From the NCBI GenBank assembly GCA_030765065.1, contig CM060990.1, forward strand, positions 494,006,190-494,070,189: a stretch of DNA of 64,000 nt, in the 5' to 3' direction. The stretch is from Deroplatys truncata (Eukaryota > Arthropoda > Insecta > Mantodea > Mantidae). Positions 22,190 to 33,875 of this stretch are shown in pieces (position 1 is the first letter of the stretch; every line of letters begins with the position of its first letter). Made by a program: the position numbers and the translations under genes. The notes under the pieces are model-generated. The model was not told the DNA's origin. It saw nothing but the letters and a program-made list of their open reading frames with translations, and ran no database searches.

Positions 22190-22620
22190 TTGGGTACTCT
22201 GCTGAAAAAAATTTAAAATGTTGTACGGAATGACCCTGCTTCTAAGCATGCCATAAATATGTTTGAATATAGCAGTGCTCTTTTTTTAAGTAATGCTGGT
22301 TCTCACATTTAAAAACATTGCAGGAGAGTACAAATTCACCATCTGACGGATAAAACTGGTGGAGGGATTGTGAGGTAGTGGACACTTTTAAGATAAAATT
22401 CAATAGCTGCAATGCCCTACTTGTGGGGGATATTGGTATACAATGAAAGGACATCAACAGTGACCAGAAGTATTTTGTCATGTGAAGAGAGGCTCACTTT
22501 CTTTCGTATTTCTAAGAAGTGATAGGAATCTCTAATATAACAAGATCTTGAAGTAACAAAAGGCTGAAGAAAAATATCTATTAATGCTGAACTACATTCT
22601 GAGGTAAAATTATAATTGGC
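22190..22620 (-). pseudogene. Penelope-like RT fragment, palm (motif A) part
   Basis: The minus strand reads HDKILLVTVDVLSLYTNIPH, with the catalytic Asp in VDV and the diagnostic SLYTNIPH of Penelope-like RTs. It then reads AIEFYLKSVHYLTIPPPVLS and SCNVFKCENQHYLKK (normally F-F-G--Y-Q--G-AMG). The part after this is lost near 22190. It is placed head-to-head with the plus-strand C-terminal part that starts near 22690, so the original element has been rearranged. Confidence 0.75.
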
Positions 22621-22689
22621 AACTATTGCACACCCAGGGTTGTTTTCTTTGTGAATTGTGGCTAAGAAATAAAAGTGTCAGTGTGCATA

Positions 22690-22993
22690 GATTAGGAGGG
22701 GTAAGGATTATTACAGCTGATGGGTTGAGGTCTTCTGCTGGGGCATTAGCCAACAAAAAGAAAACAATATTTGCCCTTTGGCAGCTGCCACCCCCAAACA
22801 TGTCAAAAGATCAATTCCATTTGCACTATCTATTTGTGGCCATTATTTATGTAATAATTCTGTCTATGCACAAATGTATATTAATAACCTCATTAATAAA
22901 CTATCTGAATGTGGTGCCCTGATTCTGTATTACATTCCTGCTTTCACAGTGTCCATAAATTAAATCAACTTCATCACTACCTATCTTACTAGA
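22690..22993 (+). pseudogene. Penelope-like RT C-terminal fragment, upstream of LINE insertion
   Basis: The plus strand gives ICPLAAATPKHVKRSIPFAL, then SICGHYLCNNSVYAQMYINN, LINKLSECGALILYY, which is the Penelope thumb region (SCHP---K-SIP-A---R-R-IC). It is interrupted at 22994 by the I-like LINE and resumes at 27240. A few stops and a frameshift are present. Confidence 0.7.
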
Positions 22994-23007
22994 GTACAGC
23001 ATATTAG

Positions 23008-23025
23008 TGATGATGATGATGATGA
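23008..23025. repeat. LINE 3' tail, TGA/TCA trinucleotide repeat
   Basis: Six TGA units on the plus strand (TCA on the element strand) form the 3' terminus of the LINE, directly next to the target duplication. Short simple-repeat tails of this kind are usual in I-group elements. Confidence 0.8.
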
Positions 23026-23413
23026 GATGCGGTTTAAGGGCGCTAAACTACTAAGGTCATCAGCGCCCTTACAATGTATAAAAGATAAAGTCAAAAGGAT
23101 AAAATAACCGCATAATTAAAAAACGGGACAGAAACCCGCGATGTCTAAAAAGGCTAAAATAACAATAATATAACAATAACAATAATAATAACAACAATAA
23201 CAACAATAAAAACAATAACAACAATAAAAACAATAACAACAAAATAACAATACAAATATCTAAAAAACCAACACACTAAAATCATGGTCACTAACAGAAT
23301 AAAACGTGTCAAGAACTGTAGAATGTAAGGAACAAGTGCGCCTTATGTCTGGGGAGAAGGGCCCCATTAAAACTAACAATATAAAATCAAACAGCTAAAA
23401 GGCGCTCAGCGCA

Positions 23414-26400
23414 TCAAATGCGACGGCTAAAACCAATGTCAGTGATAAAACGTAAAAGACATTCTACAGCATGTGCGTCGTCTGCCAACACGTTGGCTAG
23501 GCCAACAGGCAGACCCACGCGAACGCGCAGTGGGGCTAAAACTTGACACTCGGTTAAAATGTGACGGACCGTTAAGGGCACGTCACACTGACCACACAGA
23601 GGTGCGGGATCACCACTTAACAGGTATCTATGACTAAAAAGGCAATGTCCGATACGAAGGCGTGTTAAAAGTACCTCTTCCCGACGAGAAGCACGGGAAG
23701 AGGTAGCCCAGACTAGCGGAAGAGGTTTAACCTCCCGCAACTTGTTCCCCCGGAGGGCCGTCCACTCATCGCGCCAGCGCGAGAGGATGCGGCGACGTAA
23801 AATAACACACGAATCTGACGAGGGAACAACAGAAGTAAAAAATCTGGGTAATAAAATCGCCGATTTCGCAGCGGCGTCGGCCGACTCATTCCCTGAGATA
23901 CCCACATGACCTGGAATCCACATAAAAGAGACGCTGATGCCAAAGGCACCTAGCGAATGGAGCAGGTCATGAATGCGCTGTACGAGGGGGTGGTAAGAGT
24001 ACAGCGCGTTAATACTCTGAAGGGCACTCAGAGAGTCCGAACAAACAACACAACGCCGTAAGACATGCCGCTGAATGTATAAAACACATTGATAGATACT
24101 AAAAAGTTCGGCGGTATAAATCGAACATTGCCCGGGTAAACGAAAAGTAAAACTATGCGCACCTAAAACAAAGGCACATCCTGCTCCAACATCAGTCTTA
24201 GACCCATCAGTATAAATAAAATTACAGTCCCCGAATGTTGCCTGAAGTTCTAAAAATGCGGATCTAAGGACTGAAGCAGGGGTCTCATTCTTCGGCATCG
24301 ACGTCAGCCCAAGGTGGATGTGGGCCTCAGCGCGCGACCATGGAGGAAAGCGCGTTTCCCCTCGGGTAAGGGCCGGCGCTGGCGTAACGTCCAAATGCCG
24401 AAGTAGCAGTCGAAATCGAACCCCTGGAGGGAGCAATGCAGAGGAGCTAACAAAATATTGGCGATCAAGCGAATCCTCGTAAAATACATCGAAGGACGGG
24501 TGGTTAGGCAAGCTTGAGAGTCGACAAGCATAGCTGCACAAAAGCATCTCACGCCGGAAGGACAGCGGAGGCTCTGCAGCTTCTGCGTACAGACTGGGTA
24601 CAGGGCTAGTTGGAAAGGCCCCTGTAGCGACTCTTATGCCACGATGGTGAATGGCATTCAATCGACGTAACACAGATGGACGTGCCGACGAATAAACAAT
24701 ACACCCGTAATCAAGCTTGGATCGGACCAAAGAGCGATAAAGGCGAAGAAGGACGGTCCGATCAGCTCCCCAGGATGTGCCACTTAAAACACGTAAAAGA
24801 TTAAGAGAACGGTCACACTTTGTTTTTAAAAAGGAAACGTGCGAGGTCCAACACAACTTCCTGTCAAAAATCAACCCCAAAAATTTCGCCTCGTCTGCAA
24901 ACGGAAGTATCCCTGGCCCAAGATGTAGAGTGGGCGGAGGGAAATACTTCCGGCGCCAAAAGTTGATGCAGACGGATTTCTCGGCGGAGAAATTAAAGCC
25001 GTTGGCGTTACTCCAGGCGTAGAGACGGTCGATACAGCTCTGGAGACGGCGTTCGAGTAGACAGGTCCGCCGTGAACTGCAATAAATAGCGAAATCGTCA
25101 ACAAAAAGGGACGATGAAATGCCAGGTGGAATACAATCAACAATGGGGTTGATAGCAATCGCAAAAAGTGTGACACTGAGTACAGAGCCCTGCGGTACTC
25201 CGTTCTCTTGAATAAAACGACGAGATAAAACCGAGCCCACACGTACACGAAAGACGCGGTCCGTCATAAACTCCCGAAGAAATATGGGAAGACGACCGCG
25301 GATATTCCAATCGTGAAGTGTACGTAAAATGCCGCCCCTCCAACAAGTGTCATAAGCTTTCTCCAGGTCAAAAAATACAGCCACGGTTTGACACTTTCTC
25401 AGAAATCCATTCATAATATGCGTCGACAAGGACACCAGATGGTCGACGGTAGAGCGATAGCGACGAAACCCGCACTGAGCGTTCGCTAGAAGTTTCTGAG
25501 ACTCAAGCCACCATGTCAACCGCCCGTTGATCATGCGCTCCATCACCTTGCAAATGCAACTGGTGAGGGAGATAGGGCGGTAGCTGGAAGGTAGTTGGCG
25601 ATCCTTCCCAGGCTTAAGTATAGGGACAATGGTGGCTTCGCGCCAAACGGAAGGAAAAATGCCGTCTTGGCAAATACGGTTATAGACCTGTAAGAGAAAT
25701 AGTTTACTGTCGGCTGAAAGGTTCTTTAACATCAGGACATGAATGCCGTCCGGCCCGGGAGCGGAGTGCCGAGAGCAATGAAGAGCGTGCTCCAGCTCCC
25801 TCATTGTGAATAGTTCGTTATAGCATTCATCATTAACAGACCGAAAAGTATATGATGCGGAATCCTGCCGGTCTTTAATAGAGCGAAAGCCGGCGGAATA
25901 ATGGTCTGAACTGGAAACCGCCTCAAAGGCAGAACCCAGAGTGTTAGCGATGGCAGCCGGATCCACTATGGTGGCATTAGAAACCTGAAGGCCAGAAACA
26001 GTACAATGTGACACTTTACCTGAGAAGCGACGAAGTTTATCCCAAACAACGGATGAAGGCGTAAAACGATTAAAAGACTCGACAAAACGAGCCCAAGATG
26101 CCTTCTTGCTATCCTGAATAATGCGACGAGCCCTGGCGCGCGATTGTTTAAAAGTCACCAAATTATCAAGTGTAGGGTGTCGCCGAAACACCCTAAGTGC
26201 AGTCCTACGGGCACGAACGGCGTCCCGACAATCCTCGTTCCACCACGGAACAGGTGGCCGCCGAGGTTGGGAGGATGAACGGGGTATTGCGCGTTCGGCG
26301 GCAGAGAAAATAACAGACGTAAGGTGCTGCACTAGTTGGTGAATGTCGGAGAAGGGCTGGTCGTCAAAATGCACGAGGCTGGAATACAAGCTCCAGGCGG

Positions 26401-27103
26401 CTTTTGCGAATATCCAGGTAGGTACTCTGGAATGCTGTACGTGGTGCGACAGAAGAGAAACGATGCAGGGGTAATGGTCGCTGGAGTAGGTGTCAGCGAC
26501 GACGTTCCACTGAAGACGACGTGCAAGCTGGAGTGAGCAAATTGCAAGGTCCAGGTGAGAAAATGTACCAGAAGAATCAGAAATAAAAGTAGGTGCACCT
26601 GTATTGAGGATGGAAAGATTGAACTGATAAAAAATGTCGGAAAGAAGAGTTCCCCTCGCACAAGCCCTTGGCGAACCCCATAGTGGGTGATGGGCATTAA
26701 AATCTCCCAACAGAAGAAATGGTGTTGGGAGAGCGGACAGGAGAGATCGAATGTCCGCGGGAGCGAGGGGAGACGATGGAGGTGTATACACAGAGCAAAC
26801 AGAAAACAAAAAGCCGGGTAAGTGAAGGCGAACGGCAACAGCTTGCAAGTCAGATGTAAGTGTGACAGGTGTAAAATGAACGTCATTACGCACCAAAATC
26901 AGGACACCACCATGAGCAGGAGTACCCTCCTCCGGTTCAAGGTCGTAGCGAACCGGAGTATATCCTCGGAGATCAAAAGGATCGTGAGGGCGAAGCTTAG
27001 TCTCCTGCAAACATACGACCATAGGTGAATGGGAACGCAATAAAAGCTGCAGTTCCGCCCTATGCGATCGTACACCACGTACATTCCAGGTCAGGATAGC
27101 CAT
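23414..27103 (-). CDS. LINE pol: endonuclease, reverse transcriptase, RNase H
   Basis: An uninterrupted 1229-codon frame starts with ATG reading MAILTWNVRGVRSHRAEL. The APE-like endonuclease spans about residues 1-225 (WNVRG, CLQETK, GDFNAHHPLWG, SDHYP). The reverse transcriptase has GPDGIHVLML near 455, FFDLEKAYD near 577 (motif A), NGVPQGSVLS (motif B) and FVDDFAIY near 668 (catalytic VDD). RNase H begins FIYTDGSKTD near 963 and includes AELFSIYQC, VVCSDSLSALQ and WIPGHVGISGNESAD, so its catalytic D-E-D-D set is complete. A C-terminal C-x2-C-x8-H-x4-C knuckle lies near 1168. All catalytic residues are present, so the enzyme could be functional in trans even though this copy lacks its 5' end. 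Confidence 0.93.
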   Translation of the reverse strand: MAILTWNVRGVRSHRAELQLLLRSHSPMVVCLQETKLRPHDPFDLRGYTPVRYDLEPEEGTPAHGGVLILVRNDVHFTPVTLTSDLQAVAVRLHLPGFLFSVCSVYTPPSSPLAPADIRSLLSALPTPFLLLGDFNAHHPLWGSPRACARGTLLSDIFYQFNLSILNTGAPTFISDSSGTFSHLDLAICSLQLARRLQWNVVADTYSSDHYPCIVSLLSHHVQHSRVPTWIFAKAAWSLYSSLVHFDDQPFSDIHQLVQHLTSVIFSAAERAIPRSSSQPRRPPVPWWNEDCRDAVRARRTALRVFRRHPTLDNLVTFKQSRARARRIIQDSKKASWARFVESFNRFTPSSVVWDKLRRFSGKVSHCTVSGLQVSNATIVDPAAIANTLGSAFEAVSSSDHYSAGFRSIKDRQDSASYTFRSVNDECYNELFTMRELEHALHCSRHSAPGPDGIHVLMLKNLSADSKLFLLQVYNRICQDGIFPSVWREATIVPILKPGKDRQLPSSYRPISLTSCICKVMERMINGRLTWWLESQKLLANAQCGFRRYRSTVDHLVSLSTHIMNGFLRKCQTVAVFFDLEKAYDTCWRGGILRTLHDWNIRGRLPIFLREFMTDRVFRVRVGSVLSRRFIQENGVPQGSVLSVTLFAIAINPIVDCIPPGISSSLFVDDFAIYCSSRRTCLLERRLQSCIDRLYAWSNANGFNFSAEKSVCINFWRRKYFPPPTLHLGPGILPFADEAKFLGLIFDRKLCWTSHVSFLKTKCDRSLNLLRVLSGTSWGADRTVLLRLYRSLVRSKLDYGCIVYSSARPSVLRRLNAIHHRGIRVATGAFPTSPVPSLYAEAAEPPLSFRREMLLCSYACRLSSLPNHPSFDVFYEDSLDRQYFVSSSALLPPGVRFRLLLRHLDVTPAPALTRGETRFPPWSRAEAHIHLGLTSMPKNETPASVLRSAFLELQATFGDCNFIYTDGSKTDVGAGCAFVLGAHSFTFRLPGQCSIYTAELFSIYQCVLYIQRHVLRRCVVCSDSLSALQSINALYSYHPLVQRIHDLLHSLGAFGISVSFMWIPGHVGISGNESADAAAKSAILLPRFFTSVVPSSDSCVILRRRILSRWRDEWTALRGNKLREVKPLPLVWATSSRASRREEVLLTRLRIGHCLFSHRYLLSGDPAPLCGQCDVPLTVRHILTECQVLAPLRVRVGLPVGLANVLADDAHAVECLLRFITDIGFSRRI

Positions 27104-27129
27104 TAAAAATAAGGGGATAAACTGACTAT

Positions 27130-27239
27130 TTAGAAGGGCGGCTTAAAATTACCTTTTGTTTAACCTTTGGGCTCGGGCTTTTTGTATGGAGTTGGTCAGA
27201 CTCCATAGCTTCCTCGGAGGGAGGGCCCACGCGCTCAGT
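27130..27239 (-). pseudogene. C-terminal end of LINE ORF1 (truncated)
   Basis: The minus strand from 27239 reads ERVGPPSEEAMESDQLHTKS and stops at an SRPSK end shortly before the pol start. It aligns in position with the ORF1 end of the related copy at 3.9-5.8 kb (SSTQIKR). It is the remainder left by 5' truncation during insertion. Confidence 0.55.
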
Positions 27240-27253
27240 GTACAGCATATTAG

Positions 27254-27671
27254 AAATATCCTAGTAAAATGCTGTAATATCCTTAACTCGCACACATCTG
27301 CAGCTGATTTCCCTACAAAGATACCCTAGGTTATTTTCAGGAATGCATAGAATCTCAAAAGTATCTTTCAATGCAATTTCTACAAATCTGAAGATCCTCG
27401 AACATCACCTGGTTCATACCCTTGTCAATGACCAAAATTCAAGACATGCATTACACTCCCCATGCCAATATTTTTATACCCCAAATCTCAACCCACAATT
27501 AAGAATTAACTCTTATGCCAATTGTGCCTCAAAAAAGTGTATCTGCTACAGAGCAAGCTTTGTATGCTCTCTACATTGGTCTAACCTCAGCAAGTCTCTT
27601 TAAGAATGAATAACCACAGGCAATTAGTTAAGGCAAAACACCTTTACCAGTTCCCTGCATGCATCTCTCAT
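27254..27671 (+). pseudogene. Penelope-like GIY-YIG region, downstream of LINE insertion
   Basis: Continuing from before the insertion, the plus strand gives HIRNILVKCCNILNSHTS, a P---FR---NLK-ILEHHLVH-style block and a cysteine region SYANCASKKCICYRAS. It then gives a degraded GIY-YIG nuclease: ALYIGLTSASL followed by RMNNHRQLVKAKH in the next frame. This order (RT thumb, linker, Cys cluster, GIY-YIG) is specific to Penelope-like elements. Frameshifts and stops make it non-functional. It ends near 27670, where another repeat starts. Confidence 0.7.
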
Positions 27672-28110
27672 GGAATCATTCCACGCAAAATCAACACAGC
27701 TAAGTACAATTTTCAACCTGACCACTTTTGATTTCCATGAAATTTGCTGACTGCAAAGACATTATAAAGATATGAAACTGTACTAAATTGTAGCCCTCTA
27801 AGTCACCTACTTTATGAGATGCAGTGGTTCAAAGTTTGGGAGAAAAAAGAAAAATTCCTGCAAACCCATTTCCATTAATGAATGTAACTTTTGTGCTAAT
27901 TGTTTCAGAGTTGAGGGTGGACTCAAACAAAAGCTGGTAAAAGTACCTTTCAAATGATGTATAACACAGCTATATTGGCACTTTTTTCAGCCTTCAAGGC
28001 CATCTGATTTAACCTTTGACCTTGAATTACGCGTAATATGTCATCTGAAAAAAAAATAAAAAATATATATAGGGAAAATGATGCAGATCAATTAATCCCC
28101 ATGCCATTGG
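27672..28110 (+). other. Possible left end and leader of Sola-like copy B
   Basis: The sequence GAATCATTCCACGCAAAATC at 27676 resembles the terminus GAGTCATTCCACATCAA of the Sola-like copy C. It lies upstream, in the right orientation, of the copy B coding remnant. The following 400 bp hold no gene. This assignment is an inference from a short match. Confidence 0.35.
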
Positions 28111-28122
28111 TGAAAAAAAAAA

Positions 28123-30263
<2,141 letters not shown>

Positions 30264-30300
<37 letters not shown>

Positions 30301-30317
30301 GGAGAGGGAGAGAGAGA
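30264..30317. repeat. (GA)n microsatellite, slightly interrupted
   Basis: A GA tract with a few GGGA interruptions. Confidence 0.9.
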
Positions 30318-30539
30318 TTGCAATAAAAGCAATATCTTAAAAAGAAATTTAAGAAAATTGCGAGATACTAAAACATACTTATGTATCAGCCAATTAGGAA
30401 ACAGGAGGTAATTGTGGAACAAGTGCTGAATCTGAAATTATAAAGTAACTAAAAGATAAATTTCAAACCAGTCTCACAAAGAGCTAAAAGATTTGGATAT
30501 TGACAGCTCTGCTGAAGAGTTGGAGCATTTGACAGATTG

Positions 30540-32090
30540 AAAAAGAATTTGTAGCTCAAACTATTTAGTGCAAAAAGAAAAACTAGTAAAGGAAACTGGT
30601 ATATTAGCAACTACTAATCCAAGATCTGTGCTAATCATCAGTGAGCACATAGCGATTCGTGTGAAAGAATTCTATAACAGCGATGACAAACTGCTGTTTG
30701 CCTGGGAGAAAGGATTTTGTTTTTCTATGAAGGAAAATGGAATTAGGGTTCATAAACAGAAGCGTTTGTTGTAAGGAAATCTTAAAGAGGTGTATAAAAC
30801 ATTTAAAGATAATAATTCAGACTTGAAAATAGGACTATCCAAGTAGAACTGTGCCCTGATTGGTGTAAGTGGCACTCAGTGTGTGCATTTGTAGTATACA
30901 TCAGAATGTTAAGCCAATGTTGGAAGGTTGTAGACTAAATGTGTTAACAAGTGATGACTTCCACGCAACACTTACAAAAGACCATCTTACACAAATCATT
31001 TGTAATTCACCTAATCCAAGGTGTTGCTTCTCATTATGCCCTGGTACATCTACTTTAGTGAAACATATAGCTGATATATTTGATACAAATGGAAATGATA
31101 AGATAACTTACAAAATATTGACATCTATAGACAGAACAATACTTCAAACAGTTATCACTCCTGTACAAGAATTTTTGAAGATCTTTGAGGAAAAATTAAA
31201 TCATCTGCTACATTCTTTCATAATCTCATTTTTTAACTGAACTGAAAAATAAGCTTACTGACAATGAATACATTGTCATATGTGACTTTACAGAAAATTA
31301 TGCATTTGCCTTCAGGATGAGATGAGTTTTCATTGGAACAATGTGCAAGCAACAATCCATTCTTTTGTAGCTTATTATAGAAATTCTGAAACCCTTGCAA
31401 GCAGATCATATTCCCTTTTTTTTATAGTATCAAACTGCCTTCAACATGATACCATCAGCATGCATCTGTTCCTAGGCTATTTAATACAGATTCTGACATC
31501 TAATTTCAAGAGAACTCCCAAGCATATTTATCATTTTTTCTAATGAGTCTGCAGCACAGTATAAACAGAAAAAGTTTTGTTAACCTGTGTTTCCATTATA
31601 AAGATTTCAATGTATCAGCATGATGGCATTTCTCTGCCACTTCACATGGCAAAGAGCCATGCGACAACATAGCAGGTACTGTCAAGAGACTTGCTGCCCA
31701 AGTCAGTTTGCAGCATTCATAAAACTTACAGCTCATAACACTTAGACAGTTATGTGAATGGTGTTCAGAAAACATTACATAGTGTGACTGTTGTTATACC
31801 ACTAACATGGAATATGATGCAGAGGGTTCCTTCCTTCATTAGCATTTTGAAAACATTCGCACAATTCCAGGTACACAAAAGCTACGCTGTGTTTTACCAG
31901 CTGGCCTTTATACCAGTAAAGTGAAAATCTTCTCAAATTCTGATGAACTAAAAGTGGAATCACTGACAACAGGGCAAAATGAACCAGGCTTTGTTGCATG
32001 CATGTATGATAGTCACGTGCAGTGTTTTTCAGACTTCGACACCAAAACTTTCTGGGATTACAGAGGGATGGTATAGGCACACCTTGATAT
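30540..32090 (+). pseudogene. Sola-like (tentative) transposase family, copy B
   Basis: In order, with frame changes: KLVKETGILATTNPRSVLI, VKENGIRVHKQKRLL-type block (here MKENGIRVHKQKRLL), NLKEVYKTFKDNNSDLKIGL, a KITYKILTSIDRTILQTV block, EFLKIFEEKLNHLL, VICDFTENYAF at about 31271 (first conserved Asp), SFHWNNVQATIHSFVAYYR, NCLQHDTISMHLFLGYLI, PKHIYHF, and a C-terminal GFVACMYDSHVQC segment. This is the fullest copy by block content. The second Asp block (DG-A-QY) is degraded near 31545 and stops abound. Copy C was inserted into its 3' end at 32102. Confidence 0.65.
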
Positions 32091-33228
32091 ATGACATCTA
32101 TGAGTCATTCCACATCAAACTGAACATACATAAAACATCACTGTTTCTGAATTTTAGTTGACGGGTTTCACACATAAAATAAGTGGACATGTATTACATA
32201 TTTTGTGGAAAAGCAAATTATTTTAGGATTTACAACATGCTTAACATTTTTCTTATACACGTTACATAAAACCAATTTACTTTCGGAGTAAAGAAAGGTC
32301 AGGGATAAGAACAATACATCATTTTGCACATAAAAGCATTGTGGTTTTCCTTTTTCAAATACTATTTATTTGGAATAAAAAAGCAATCATCTTTTTAAGT
32401 ATGAATATTTTAAACTGCAACATCAAATTTAACCCTTTAATATTAAAATCTGCAACACAGAAGGAATCTGTCATATAATTTTACTTTTAAACAATTTATT
32501 TGTGTAAGTGCGTAAGGTTTCAGAATATAAACTGCTGACTGAGAACTTTACACCGCAGTGGCACATTGGCTAATGATTATGCAATACAAACATGATAGGC
32601 TGTCTCTTCTGGTGTTCAGTATAACTTAGCAACAGGAACCTGATATTCTATGAAGCCTCTCTCTGCTGTCTCATTTTCAATGTTGCTTTGTGTTCAACTT
32701 TTTGCATAAGAAGTTCATATTTAGCTCTGTGATTTGCGAATGTGCATAATGAGTGAACTGAGGAAATGTAAGTATGACTATTGTTTCAATCCATTTAACG
32801 TTTTCAAGCATAACACACAGCATAAATCATTAATGGTTGGTTTCACAAACCAATGTTAAAAATGCTCTAACATCTTGTTTGTTAACATTATGTTCAAAGT
32901 TTAACATAATGTTAAACCTCTTGCGTTTCATCAAGGTTTTACAGCAGATTGTTAGCTAATATCTTGTTAATGTCAAAGACAACAGCGAACGATAGCTTTC
33001 GAGAAGGTGGTGACCGAACTGCACCTGCTTCTGAACACACTCCGATACGCTCTTGTCCTTGGCAGCCAACTACTGACATTCATGGGCAATTACTCTCTCA
33101 TGTTCCTGATAGTCTGAGGTTACAATCGCAATGTCAACTGAAAAATCCAGATGCAGAGGATGCTTCAGCATTTGAAAAGTGTTAATTATAGAACTGGTTA
33201 TTAAGTATACAGGTATTATCGAGTGCAC

Positions 33229-33255
33229 AAAAAAAAAAAAAAAAAAAAAAAAAAA
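33229..33255. repeat. Homopolymer A27 inside Harbinger element 1
   Basis: A run of 27 A is absent from the paralogous element 2 at the matching point (near 53082), so it expanded or inserted after the copies diverged. Confidence 0.85.
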
Positions 33256-33480
33256 CTGACAGTCTTACATTAAAGGATATGGATGCAGCCTGGGAAAAAT
33301 CTGATAGTATTTTAATTGGAATGAACATGTTTCTCCTAGGTCTAATAAGCAACTTCAGCAATTTTATGCCAGCATAAAGTGCAGCACCAAAAATGTAAGG
33401 GGCAAAGAGCATTTAGAATGGTTTAAAACTGACAGTGAACATTACATTAAAGATAAAGTGGATGAAAGTGTGTTATCCAG
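33255..33480 (+). pseudogene. Harbinger Myb/SANT-like protein remnant
   Basis: The plus strand reads SLTLKDMDAAWEKS, then in another frame WNEHVSPRSNKQLQQFYASI (one residue uncertain), KNVRGKEHLEWFKT and HYIKDKVDESVLS. The W-A-Y-F spacing is that of the Myb/SANT-like DNA-binding proteins that accompany Harbinger transposases and help them reach the nucleus and the termini. One frameshift separates the first helix from the rest. The same block exists in element 2 near 53100-53290. Confidence 0.6.
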
Positions 33481-33489
33481 CAGACTTAA

Positions 33490-33875
33490 CAAAAATTCTA
33501 TTTGCTTCTTGAAGCAATTGCTTTGGAAACCTTCCAGATAAACTCAAAAACCGTAACTCTGGAAATACCAATATAACCATCTGCCATTAAATGAAAAGTG
33601 CCAGTAGCATAAAACCTCAAAGTAAGGTTCTTACCACTTGCAAGAGGCATGCTTCTGTTTAAAGCATTGTAACCTCTCGTATTTCCTGTGAAACCATGCT
33701 CATTGCTCATAACCCATTTGGACAGCTTCTATTGCTTTAACAATTCCTCCTTTTGCAGATTTTCAAATTTATTATTGTGCACAACTGCTCTTCCATTAGG
33801 AATGGCATTAAAAAATGGCAAATGCAGCAAACTCGCATCAACAGCTTGGTTTGCGGCAGCCATTTTCCAACTTGT
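33490..33875 (-). pseudogene. Harbinger transposase remnant (HARBI1-like)
   Basis: The minus strand reads MAAANQAVDASLLHLPFFNA at its start and NKFENLQKEELLK. It then reads GNTRGYNALNRSMPLASGKN, LTLRFYATGTFHLMADGYIG and ISRVTVFEFIWKVSKAIASR, matching the N-terminal helix-turn-helix region of HARBI1-type nucleases (L--LRF-ATG-F----D--G-S---V). The DDE nuclease part that should follow is deleted, because the minus frame runs directly into the Myb-like gene. Hence both elements in the window are short, non-autonomous derivatives. Confidence 0.7.

Larger units (their letters stand above)
23008..27239 (-). mobile_element. I-like LINE, 5'-truncated, 14-bp target duplication
   Basis: The element lies between perfect copies of GTACAGCATATTAG (22994-23007 and 27240-27253). 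On its own strand it begins with the last codons of an ORF1 (27239-27130), continues with an intact pol ORF, and ends in a short ATC/TCA repeat tail (23008-23025). The simple-repeat tail instead of poly(A), the RNase H domain and the VDDF catalytic motif together point to the I group. The intact ORF, perfect duplication and GC-rich composition unlike the flanks indicate a recent insertion into the Penelope-like element. Only 136 bp precede the pol start, so the promoter and most of ORF1 are missing. Confidence 0.9.

Noticed and set aside
24304-26886. Other open frames on both strands within the I-like LINE (for example 26332-26886 minus and 24777-25022 plus)
   Set aside because: They overlap the intact 1229-codon pol frame and show no domains; they are shadows produced by its GC-rich composition.
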